From NCBI GenBank assembly GCA_031289815.1, contig JAITOS010000085.1:1-14600 (forward strand): a DNA stretch of 14,600 nucleotides. The letters run 5' to 3'. The position numbers were made by a program, and so were the translations under genes. The first letter of the stretch is position 1. Each line of letters begins with the position of its first letter. Below are positions 6,980 to 13,166 of the stretch, piece by piece. Source of the DNA: Peptococcaceae bacterium. Its GTDB lineage: Bacteria; Bacillota; Desulfitobacteriia; Desulfitobacteriales; Desulfitobacteriaceae. The notes beneath the pieces are model-generated. The model was not told the DNA's origin. It did not search any database and was given only the letters and a program-made list of their open reading frames with translations.

Positions 6980-7188
6980 TATTCCCGTGGTTCCACCCAA
7001 ATCAGAGATCCGCCCAGCGGCTCTCCGCTCAAACCCTTTAACGCAGGGATACGACCGGATTTACTTCATTATTCTCCCGGCACTCCGAGGCGGTTTTCAT
7101 CGATCGTCGCGTCAGGAAACTTACAGCCGGGGTTTCCCTCTCTGGCAGGCACGATGCGAACGACAGCCCTCATCATTGATTTCGCTAT
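6948..7188 (-). ncRNA. T-box riboswitch of thrS (specifier ACC)
   Basis: The minus strand carries the conserved T-box GGGTGGAACCACGGG (6998-6984). The antiterminator can be drawn in full: GGG (6998-6996), a seven-base bulge UGGAACC, then ACGGGA (6988-6983) pairing with UCUCGU (6976-6971), and CCC (6970-6968) closing on GGG. In stem I, CAUCG and CGAUG pair on one side and GAGG/CCUC on the other. They enclose AAAACCG, which places the threonine codon ACC (7094-7092) in the specifier loop. Uncharged tRNA-Thr would bind the codon and the bulge and prevent termination. The bulge starts UGGA, which predicts an acceptor end UCCA (discriminator U) if pairing is canonical. Confidence 0.93.
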
Positions 7189-7194
7189 TTTTTT

Positions 7195-7223
7195 ATTATA
7201 CCATCAGGTCTTTATTTTTGCAA
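7195..7223 (-). promoter_or_regulatory. Promoter of thrS
   Basis: On the minus strand TTGCAA (7223-7218), 17 bases, then a perfect TATAAT (7200-7195). Transcription would start near 7188, directly at the foot of T-box stem I. The whole promoter lies inside or next to the repeated 40-bp segment shared with the end of ytxC. Confidence 0.8.
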
Positions 7224-7236
7224 ACGGCGGCGCTGT
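7197..7236. repeat. Direct repeat copy A: relic of the ytxC 3' end plus thrS promoter
   Basis: These 40 bases match 8059-8098 at 37 positions. On the minus strand this copy still reads Thr-Ala-Pro-Pro-Phe-Ala-Lys-Ile-Lys-Thr-stop. The intact end of ytxC in the other copy reads Thr-Ala-Pro-Pro-Phe-Glu-Lys-Leu-Lys-Thr-stop. Weaker similarity continues for about 20 bases to the right, with a 7-base indel (TTCTGCCATT against TTCTTCCATT). It marks the thrS-side edge of the segment carrying the toxin-antitoxin genes. Confidence 0.85.
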
Positions 7237-7378
7237 GGATATATTCTGCCATTACTTCCCTTCATATAGGATCACCCAATAACTTAAACATAAATTCCAA
7301 ACGATTTTATCGCGCGGTCGGTTCGTTTGGTCGCGTTCCAAAAATTTTTTCACCTCTGATTGAATTTTTGTATTGTAT

Positions 7379-7407
7379 TTGACATATAATTGTATTATGA
7401 TTGTAAT
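7379..7407 (+). promoter_or_regulatory. Candidate promoter and operator of the toxin-antitoxin module
   Basis: TTGACA at 7379-7384 and TGTAAT at 7402-7407 are 17 bases apart, close to the antitoxin start. A TATAAT at 7385-7390 is an alternative -10, with TTGAAT 19 bases before it. TTGTA occurs four times between 7368 and 7405. Such iterated half-sites would suit repression by the RHH-type antitoxin. The operator role is inference. Confidence 0.5.
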
Positions 7408-7424
7408 CGAAAGAGGTGACACAC

Positions 7425-7724
7425 ATGGCCAAAACCAGTACCATCACAATCCGTACCGACGATGAGACGAAAAAAGCGATAGAATACCTCTACGGACGTT
7501 TTGGGCTTACGGTGTCGGACGCCGTAAACATCTTCTTCAACAAGTCGCTGATGGAGCATGGTCTGCCGTTTGAAATGACGCTGCGCTATAATCAGGAAAC
7601 GCTGGACGCAATGCAGGAGGCGCGTGACATCATGTCCGGCAAAGTCCAGGCGAAAGCATACGCCTCGCTCGCCGCAATGCACGCAGACATCGACGCGACG
7701 GAAGATGAGGGCGGCGAATGCTGA
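7425..7724 (+). CDS. dinJ: RelB/DinJ family antitoxin
   Basis: The 99-residue protein has a ribbon-helix-helix N-terminus typical of RelB/DinJ (TITIRTDDETKKAIEYLYGRF, then LTVSDAVNIFFNKSLMEHGLPF). Its acidic C-terminal tail would wrap and inhibit the toxin. The first half would dimerise and bind the module's own promoter. I chose the ATG at 7425 because AGAGG lies 9 bases before it; an in-frame GTG at 7416 overlaps that site. The stop overlaps the toxin start by 7 bases, which indicates translational coupling. The pair is the only plus-strand content of the window and sits in an insert between ytxC and thrS. The symbol is a family name, not proof of orthology. Confidence 0.93.
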   Translation: MAKTSTITIRTDDETKKAIEYLYGRFGLTVSDAVNIFFNKSLMEHGLPFEMTLRYNQETLDAMQEARDIMSGKVQAKAYASLAAMHADIDATEDEGGEC

Positions 7725-7993
7725 CCGTCAAATATACATCGCGCTACGCCAAGGATGAAAAGCGCGCCAAGAAGCGCGGACTTCCCATGCCATTGCTTGA
7801 CGAGGTACTCGAAACGCTCTGCGAGCAGAAGCCGCTCGCGCCAAAACACCGCGACCACGCGCTGACCGGCAATTTCGCCGGATTCCGAGAATGCCACATC
7901 CTACCTGACTGGCTGCTGATTTACGCGGTGGACGGTGATCATCTCATCCTCACCGCTTTCCGCACTGGTGCCCATGCGGACTTACTCGAATAG
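7718..7993 (+). CDS. yafQ: YafQ family mRNA interferase toxin
   Basis: The 91-residue protein belongs to the RelE/YafQ fold. These toxins cut mRNA in the ribosomal A site and are held inactive by the antitoxin. Residues aligned with the E. coli YafQ active site are all present: His47 (RDHAL), His60 (ECH), Asp64-Trp65 (LPDW) and His86 within FRTGAHADLL. The usual terminal Phe is Leu here. The toxin therefore looks catalytically intact. No terminator is obvious between the stop and ytxC, so transcripts may run antisense into the ytxC 3' end. Confidence 0.93.
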   Translation: MLTVKYTSRYAKDEKRAKKRGLPMPLLDEVLETLCEQKPLAPKHRDHALTGNFAGFRECHILPDWLLIYAVDGDHLILTAFRTGAHADLLE

Positions 7994-8058
7994 CCCCGGA
8001 GCACAGGAAATCTCCATGAACAGTTCCCCCGATTTCAGCCTTTCCCAACTCAGGGTGA

Positions 8059-8098
8059 TATACCATCAGGTTTTTAATTTTTCAAACGGCGGCGCTGT
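8059..8098. repeat. Direct repeat copy B: intact ytxC 3' end
   Basis: The partner of the repeat at 7197-7236 (37/40 identical, offset 862 bases). On the minus strand it encodes the last ten codons of ytxC and its stop, then a promoter-like TTGAAA-17-TATATC in the place where the other copy has TTGCAA-17-TATAAT. The 822 bases between the copies hold the toxin-antitoxin genes and nothing else I can identify. Confidence 0.85.
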
Positions 8099-8980
8099 TT
8101 CTTCCATTTCCCGGCAAAAAGCGCAGCCTTCACAATAGCTGACCCGCTCTTCAAAAACTCTCCGTATCGTCTCCAGGGTGTTCCGGTAGTAGCTGCGGCG
8201 GTCGCGGCCCACGTGTAAAATGATCTTGAGCGGCGCTACCGATATCAGGGTGCTGACCAGCAGATCTTCATAAGAAATGTGCGGATTATCGAAAGAGGAA
8301 CAGACGTCGTCGAGCAGCTTATGAGGGATTCTTTTCCCCTCGTCATTAAAAAATCTGGGTTTTCCCGCTTGATTGATTCCAATATGTAGAACTTTGATTT
8401 TAGGGGACTGCGTATCCACAAAGCGCTTCAACAATTGGATGAATTCCAGATATTCCTTCTCTAACGCCTGTTCCTCCAGAAACCGCCGGACGATCGTATC
8501 CAGCTCCGCGATATATTGCCCGGCTCGGAAGCGGAGAAAGCCTTCGATATGGAAACGCTCGTTATTCTTCAGACAGTCCAGGATCAGAGCGGTCAAACGG
8601 TCTTTTCGTTTCCTCCCCAGCGCCTCCGGCGGTTCCTCCGCCGCCAAGTGCGCCAGCGCCTTCGCCAGCAGCGGCTTCACCTCAGCCTTCGTCAGGCGAC
8701 TCTCCCGCCGCAGCACCCTGCCCAGATACTCCCGCTCAAACTGGGCCAGAATGACCTCGGCCAGCGCCTTTGCCAGATAATATTTCTGAATCCCGGCCAA
8801 AAGGCTTTGATCCCTTTTCCGGGCGCCGGGAAGGAGAAACTCGCATTCATACATCCCCTGATTTCCCTGCCGCGTTTCCTTGACGGTGAGCGGAATCGCT
8901 TCCCTCTCCCGCAATTCCAGCAACCGCTGACGGAGACGATCCTGATAGCGCTGCGTTTCCAAACGGACGACGTGTTTCAC
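8066..8980 (-). CDS. ytxC: Sporulation-associated protein YtxC
   Basis: YtxC is found in endospore formers, often directly upstream of thrS; its biochemical role is not known to me. The central block (FRAGQYIAELDTIVRRFLEE, then EYLEFIQLLKRFVDTQSPKI and VLHIG) matches the family pattern I recall. The length (about 304 aa) is a little above the roughly 280 I recall for Bacillus. The C-terminus carries Cys-X2-Cys-X2-Cys (CEGCAFC), a possible metal site. Start: GGAGGG directly touches an ATG at 8986 (spacing zero) but stands 6 bases before the in-frame GTG at 8980, so I chose the GTG. Transcription toward thrS is now interrupted by the toxin-antitoxin insert. Confidence 0.85.
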   Translation of the reverse strand: MKHVVRLETQRYQDRLRQRLLELREREAIPLTVKETRQGNQGMYECEFLLPGARKRDQSLLAGIQKYYLAKALAEVILAQFEREYLGRVLRRESRLTKAEVKPLLAKALAHLAAEEPPEALGRKRKDRLTALILDCLKNNERFHIEGFLRFRAGQYIAELDTIVRRFLEEQALEKEYLEFIQLLKRFVDTQSPKIKVLHIGINQAGKPRFFNDEGKRIPHKLLDDVCSSFDNPHISYEDLLVSTLISVAPLKIILHVGRDRRSYYRNTLETIRRVFEERVSYCEGCAFCREMEETAPPFEKLKT

Positions 8981-8993
8981 TGGCATCCCTCCA

Positions 8994-9040
8994 TAGTAGA
9001 GTATATGAACCGCTTTTGTTCATATTTCCTTTTTCTACTA
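8994..9040. repeat. Nested inverted repeat just upstream of ytxC
   Basis: TAGTAGA (8994-9000) is the reverse complement of TCTACTA (9034-9040). Inside them TATGAAC (9004-9010) pairs with GTTCATA (9018-9024). The structure ends one base before the ytxC ribosome binding site, so it could be an operator or an RNA hairpin affecting initiation. TAGTAGAG at 8994-9001 also matches an arm of the PadR operon inverted repeat. No terminator for the export operon is evident in 9041-9174. Confidence 0.55.
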
Positions 9041-9174
9041 TTGCCAGCGGCGGCTTTTATTATTCACCGCTTTCACGCGAATTTTTTTGGCGGCTCTGGA
9101 GACGCGGAGACGGAACGCTTCCTGATGCCTGAGCCATCACGCCGACGCGCCCCCGCCCGATTATCTCCTGTTAA

Positions 9175-9933
9175 TCAGGCCACCGCCCTGCGGTAAACCC
9201 CTGTCGCCCACCACAGCGCTATCACTGTCAACGGCAGCATTACGACAAAGGCGGTGATGGTTTCGGCGCTATTGACGACGCCGCCCGCCAGCAGGCGCGA
9301 CGCTTCCACCGTGTAGTACATCGGATTGAAATGGGCAATGCCACGGAGCCACGGGGGGCCAAGTGATAAGGGCAGCAACACGCCGGAAAGCAAGGTCAGC
9401 GGCAGCTGCAAGCCGCCTACGACCGCCGCCAGCGTGCCAATTTGTTTGAAAATCAAGCCGAGACTCCCCGACCACGCCGACACGACGGCAGTCAGCAGGC
9501 AAAGCAGCAGTAACAGCACGGCCAGCCCGCCGATATGCACATGGAAGCCAAAGAACGCGGAAATCACAATCACCAGAATAGACGGCGCGATAAAGGTAAG
9601 CATATCGGTGATCACCGCGCCCATCAGCATCGAAAAGCGGCTGGCGGGGGTGACGCGCAAGCGCTCGATCACGCCGCTTTGCAGCTCCCAGATGATCGTC
9701 CAGCCGGAACCGCTGCCGGAGCTGAACGCCAGCAGCGTCAAAACGCCGGGAACAAATTTGTCCAGCACCGCGGCGGCGTCCAGCGGCGGTGCGCTCAGAT
9801 TCATGAGCAGCGGCGCGAACAAGGCGATGTACAAAAGCGGCGTCACCAGATCCGAAAACAGCCATATAGGCTGACGTAGATTTTCTCTCAGCTTGCGCCG
9901 ACAAAACAGGCCCGTTTCTTTCAGGATTTTCAT
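9175..9933 (-). CDS. ABC-2 type export permease (DrrB-like)
   Basis: Membrane subunit of an ABC exporter. The 252-residue protein has a basic N-terminus (LCRRKLRENL-like region), about six hydrophobic helices, and the segment SGVIERLRVTPASR after helix 2 that is typical of ABC-2/DrrB permeases. It overlaps the ATPase gene by one base (TAATG) and has AAGGAGG 7 bases before the ATG, so the subunits are made together. The substrate is unknown; DrrAB-type pairs commonly export drugs or lipophilic compounds. It is the last gene of the PadR-controlled operon. Confidence 0.92.
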   Translation of the reverse strand: MKILKETGLFCRRKLRENLRQPIWLFSDLVTPLLYIALFAPLLMNLSAPPLDAAAVLDKFVPGVLTLLAFSSGSGSGWTIIWELQSGVIERLRVTPASRFSMLMGAVITDMLTFIAPSILVIVISAFFGFHVHIGGLAVLLLLLCLLTAVVSAWSGSLGLIFKQIGTLAAVVGGLQLPLTLLSGVLLPLSLGPPWLRGIAHFNPMYYTVEASRLLAGGVVNSAETITAFVVMLPLTVIALWWATGVYRRAVA

Positions 9934-10763
9934 TACATAACCTCCTTGCCGGTATTGCGCAGCGTTCGTCCGGTGATTTTCAGAAACACATCATCGAGGG
10001 TCGCCTTGGTCACGGCTTCTTTTTTCAGACGCGCGGCGATTTCCGCTTCGGACACCAATTGTTTAAGTTCCAGCGGCGTTCCCTGCGCCACAATCTTGCC
10101 CGCGTCCATGATCGCCAGCCGGTCAGCCAACTCGTCGGCCTCGTCCAGATAATGCGTCGTCAGGAAAATGGTCACGCCCTTCTCCCTCAGTCGGCGAATA
10201 TGCGCCCACAATCCGGCGCGGTTCTGCGGATCCAGCCCGCTGCTCGGTTCGTCCATAAACAAAATATCCGGCTCATGGATGATGCCCATCGCAATTTCCA
10301 GCCGCCGCTTTTGACCGCCGGAATAGGCGCGGACGATTCTATCGAGCAATTCGTCAAGTTCCAGAAGGCGCGACAATTCTTCTATCTTCTTTTTGACGTC
10401 GGTTCGGCTCAAGCCATAAAGCCGTCCCGCCAACATTAGGTTCTCTCGTCCGGTCGCGGGCAAATCCGCGCCGCCCAGCTGACTGACATAGCCAATGTGC
10501 CGCCGCACCTCCCGCGCCTGTGTCCGCACGTCGAAACCGGCCACCAGAGCCGTACCGCCGCCGATGGGCAGCAGAGTCGTCAGCATTCGCTGGCAGGTGG
10601 TTTTCCCCGCGCCGTTAGGCCCAAGAAAACCGAAGATCTCGCCCCGCGCCACGGAAAGGCTGACGCCGCGCACCGCCTCTACCGACCGCGTCTTGCCTTT
10701 GACTTTGACGGCGAAACTCTTTTGCAGATTTTGGACTTCGATGGCCCGACTCATCGTTGACAT
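9933..10763 (-). CDS. ABC exporter ATP-binding subunit (DrrA-like)
   Basis: Hydrolyses ATP to drive the adjacent permease. In 276 residues it has Walker A GPNGAGKTT (48-56), Q-loop Gln95 (YVSQ), the signature YSGGQKRR (147-154), Walker B ILFMDEP (167-173) and H-loop His204 (LTTHYLDEAD). The C-terminal ATLDDVFLKITGR (254-266) is typical of the DrrA group. All catalytic residues look intact. It starts 9 bases after the upstream membrane-protein gene. Confidence 0.95.
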   Translation of the reverse strand: MSTMSRAIEVQNLQKSFAVKVKGKTRSVEAVRGVSLSVARGEIFGFLGPNGAGKTTCQRMLTTLLPIGGGTALVAGFDVRTQAREVRRHIGYVSQLGGADLPATGRENLMLAGRLYGLSRTDVKKKIEELSRLLELDELLDRIVRAYSGGQKRRLEIAMGIIHEPDILFMDEPSSGLDPQNRAGLWAHIRRLREKGVTIFLTTHYLDEADELADRLAIMDAGKIVAQGTPLELKQLVSEAEIAARLKKEAVTKATLDDVFLKITGRTLRNTGKEVM

Positions 10764-10772
10764 ACCGCACCC

Positions 10773-11345
10773 CTACTTTCTCTTCAGCGTCACGATCAGC
10801 GCGTTGCTCAGCAGTCCCAGCCCGATCCCGATCATCGCGCCGGCGGCTATTCCGGCCAGGGTATAGATCCAACCGCTCTTCAGAAAAGCGGGAACGCCGC
10901 CGCTCGCCAAAAAGCCAATCAAAGCGCCGACCGCCAAGCCGATAAACAAAAAGCCGCCGTACAACAGCCCTACCGCCTCATAATCAGCGGGGTCGCGGTT
11001 TTGATAATACTGCCGGAAACGCGCGTGGAGGTCAGCGGCTTGCTCGGACTCGTCGGCGGACAACGCCTCTCTTGCCCGCGCAAACGCGTCCTGCTCGGAT
11101 ATGCCCTGCGAGATTAAATCCTGCATAAAATCGCTCATATAGAGCGTCATATCGTTTTGCGCCTCCAGCCCCTTGTCCGAGGTTCCCTTGAAGCGCGCCA
11201 GCTTTGCGCCGATTTTGCGCTTGCTCCGGCCGCTTTTTTCGCGCAGCTTTTCCAGATAGGTCATCTCAGCCGCCTCTAAGTAGCGCCGCGACTGTTCCCT
11301 GGCAAACTGATCCATTTTCCGCTGTGTTTCCTGACTAAAACTCAT
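10773..11345 (-). CDS. Small membrane protein of the PadR-ABC operon, function unknown
   Basis: The 190-residue protein has a long charged, helical N-terminal half (about 1-120, with KLREKSGRSKRKIGAKLARF) and two hydrophobic helices (about 125-150 and 158-185) ending in KRK. The ATG follows GGAGGGG by 6 bases and overlaps the 3' end of the padR-like gene by 11 bases, so translation is probably coupled. Position between a PadR regulator and an ABC exporter recalls the PadR-linked HAAS/DUF1700 membrane proteins, which are thought to signal or modulate at the membrane. I could not confirm a match to that domain, so the role is inference. Confidence 0.85.
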   Translation of the reverse strand: MSFSQETQRKMDQFAREQSRRYLEAAEMTYLEKLREKSGRSKRKIGAKLARFKGTSDKGLEAQNDMTLYMSDFMQDLISQGISEQDAFARAREALSADESEQAADLHARFRQYYQNRDPADYEAVGLLYGGFLFIGLAVGALIGFLASGGVPAFLKSGWIYTLAGIAAGAMIGIGLGLLSNALIVTLKRK

Positions 11346-11676
11346 CGTCTTCCCCTCCGTCGTTTCTTAAAATTTCGATGCGCCCGCTCAGAAAATCCCA
11401 GCGCGCCCAAAAGGACAGCAATTCCTCCGCCCCGCGCTCGTTGAGGGTGTAAAATTTTCGCGGCGGGCCGATTTCCGAAGGCTTTTTGCTGATATGAACA
11501 AGCCGGTTTTTCTCCAAGCGCAGGAGCAGAGCGTAGACCGTCCCCTCCGCGATTCCCTCGAAACCCAGTCGGGTCAGCCGTCTGACGATTTCATAGCCGT
11601 ACACCTCGTCGCGGCTGATAATTTCCAGCACGATTCCTTCCAAAACCCCCTTGAGCATTTCACTCAAATTTTCCAC
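11335..11676 (-). CDS. PadR family transcriptional regulator
   Basis: The 113-residue winged helix-turn-helix repressor carries the PadR pattern: VYGYEIVRRLTRLG, then EGTVYALLLRLEKNRLV and GPPRKFYTLNERGAEEL. PadR proteins bind dyad operators and often respond directly to the compound exported by the adjacent pump. The start is GTG at 11676, with GAGG 7 bases before it; an internal ATG seven codons later is less likely. It heads the operon and probably represses its own promoter at 11780-11808, which sits in a perfect 11-bp inverted repeat. Confidence 0.93.
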   Translation of the reverse strand: MENLSEMLKGVLEGIVLEIISRDEVYGYEIVRRLTRLGFEGIAEGTVYALLLRLEKNRLVHISKKPSEIGPPRKFYTLNERGAEELLSFWARWDFLSGRIEILRNDGGEDDEF

Positions 11677-11701
11677 GGCTCTACCTCATCCTCCCGTTTC
11701 A

Positions 11702-11750
11702 GCTCTGATCGAATAGCAAATCGAATACCAACTCGAATAGCGATCAGAGC
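11702..11750. repeat. Inverted repeat enclosing three 12-bp tandem repeats, PadR operon leader
   Basis: The 10-bp arms GCTCTGATCG (11702-11711) and CGATCAGAGC (11741-11750) are perfect reverse complements. Between and overlapping them are three 12-bp units with TCGAATA at 11709, 11721 and 11733, exactly 12 bases apart (GATCGAATAGCA, AATCGAATACCA, ACTCGAATAGCG). The element lies in the untranslated leader, 25 bases upstream of the GTG start of the PadR gene. Confidence 0.8.
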
Positions 11751-11768
11751 AAGTACCTAACATTGCTA

Positions 11769-11808
11769 AGCTCTACTACACTATAACGCAGAGTAGTAGA
11801 GCTGTCAA
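11769..11808 (-). promoter_or_regulatory. Promoter and probable PadR operator of the export operon
   Basis: On the minus strand TTGACA (11808-11803), 17 bases, then TATAGT (11785-11780). An inverted repeat with perfect 11-bp arms, AGCTCTACTAC (11769-11779) and GTAGTAGAGCT (11793-11803), covers the spacer and brackets the -10, so a bound dimer would block polymerase. PadR as the ligand is inferred from autoregulation in the family. The next 170 bases (11809-11980) up to the lipoprotein gene hold only weak hairpins and no gene. Confidence 0.8.
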
Positions 11809-11980
11809 GCACTTTTTTGAAGATTTTTACGGCGGAAAAAACATGGAGATTTATTGGTTTAGAAGAAGCGCTGTCAAACCTATACATATACCTCCGTCTG
11901 TCTCAGCCCCACGCACCGCACACTCTCTCGCGGCTTGGAGTGTTTCTTTGCGAGGCGGTTCTTTCACTTTTTATAGCTCA

Positions 11981-13033
11981 TCACCAAGTTGAACCTACGG
12001 CATATCGTTCGATTATGTTATGCTCATTAAAATAAATACGATATCTTCTTATCTCATCTTGGATAACAAGCATTCGAGTGTAACCATCATCGGTTGTTGT
12101 TTCATAGCCTACGTAACAAGAACGTCCATCCGAATAGATATACTCTGTCCCTGTAACAGCTTCTTTGATTGTATTTTTTGGCAGTTTTTCAATGAGCGTA
12201 TCTAAAGGATCGCCAATTTTTATTCCGCGCAGGATCGGCGTGTCCTGCTTCCACACTTCCAGAGAAAAAATATAATCCTTTTCAGCAGGTAAGTTGTGCG
12301 TCATAAAGCCATCGTATTCACATTCATTATATATTTCGTTACCCTCATAAGGTCGTTCCTCAACACGCAAGAGCGATCCCAACATTTGTTCTCGTTGTTG
12401 CGCATTTAAGGATTGAAGATACGAAAAAAACTGCCCCTGCTCACGGGAAAAGAACGGCATGGAGTACATCGTCTGGTCGGGATCGCTGACCTTGATAAAG
12501 CGTTCGGGCAAAACCATCGTATATGGGGAATCGTCGCCATCGTCATATTCTGCGTGCTTATTGTACCGGATACGAACCCCTTCTGTGTCAAGAGATATCG
12601 TTCCGTTAATTCTGTCTGTTCCAAATATGTAAACGCTACCGGACTTTGACTCATAATCAGCGGAAACGCCGTTTTTTATGACGGCATGACCGTCAAACCC
12701 GTGTTGTCCAATGACCTGGGTGTCATCGCTGGAGGTATGCCATGTCGTATCCTGTGTCGTAAAAAGCCCAAAGTCAAAGCCGCCGTCTGATACCTCATAA
12801 ACGCGCAACTGGGAGATTACTCCGTCGGACTGATATTGGTAAACCCCTTCCCAGGATAATTCAGACGCTATTTTGGAAGGATCCTTGCTGCCTATTGACG
12901 TAGAACCTGATCCAGAAGCTCCTCCCTCATCCGTTGAAGTCGCCGCGCCGCACGCTGACAACAGCAAGCAAAAGCTGATCATTACGATACCGGTGAGCAA
13001 GTATTTCTTATAGACTTTCATTTTCACATTCAT
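11981..13033 (-). CDS. Lipoprotein of unknown function (paralogue 2)
   Basis: The 350-residue protein has a lipoprotein signal peptide: a basic start, a hydrophobic core and the lipobox LSAC (Cys28). A Gly/Ser-rich linker (about 33-50) follows, so it is anchored outside the membrane. The N-terminal domain starts ELSWEGVYQYQSDG and contains DGGFDFGLFT. The C-terminal domain contains RGIKIGDPLDTLIEKLP (about 268-284), a pattern seen in several uncharacterised Clostridia-type lipoproteins. Both blocks recur in the next gene upstream, so the two are likely diverged duplicates. AAGGAG lies 12 bases before the ATG, a rather long spacing. No enzymatic motif is seen. A sensor or binding role is a guess. 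Confidence 0.85.
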   Translation of the reverse strand: MNVKMKVYKKYLLTGIVMISFCLLLSACGAATSTDEGGASGSGSTSIGSKDPSKIASELSWEGVYQYQSDGVISQLRVYEVSDGGFDFGLFTTQDTTWHTSSDDTQVIGQHGFDGHAVIKNGVSADYESKSGSVYIFGTDRINGTISLDTEGVRIRYNKHAEYDDGDDSPYTMVLPERFIKVSDPDQTMYSMPFFSREQGQFFSYLQSLNAQQREQMLGSLLRVEERPYEGNEIYNECEYDGFMTHNLPAEKDYIFSLEVWKQDTPILRGIKIGDPLDTLIEKLPKNTIKEAVTGTEYIYSDGRSCYVGYETTTDDGYTRMLVIQDEIRRYRIYFNEHNIIERYAVGSTW

Positions 13034-13118
13034 GTTCTCTCGTTTCTCCTTATTTCATTAACGTCTCCCAGATCATTGCAGATAATTACAAAGTCTGATA
13101 GTGTATGCCAATAAACGC

Positions 13119-13159
13119 CAGATAACGGATGGGGCGAATATCGCCTCATCCGTTATCTG
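13119..13159. repeat. Long near-perfect hairpin between the lipoprotein genes
   Basis: CAGATAACGGATG (13119-13131) is the exact reverse complement of CATCCGTTATCTG (13147-13159). After one G-T position, GGCGA and TCGCC continue the stem to a three-base loop. It begins 7 bases after the stop of the upstream lipoprotein gene. It has no T-run on either side, so it is either an atypical terminator, a processing or stabilising hairpin, or a mobile palindromic repeat. Confidence 0.8.
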
Positions 13160-13166
13160 AGCGAAC

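Noticed and set aside
9041..9174. Possible terminator after the ABC export operon
   Set aside because: Short dyads (TGATG/CATCA, CCTG/CAGG) without a T-run on the minus strand. Not enough evidence.
9269..9904. A 211-codon minus-strand frame overlapping the permease
   Set aside because: It is in a different frame from the clear ABC-2 permease, has low-complexity Arg/Ala-rich sequence and lacks a start signal.
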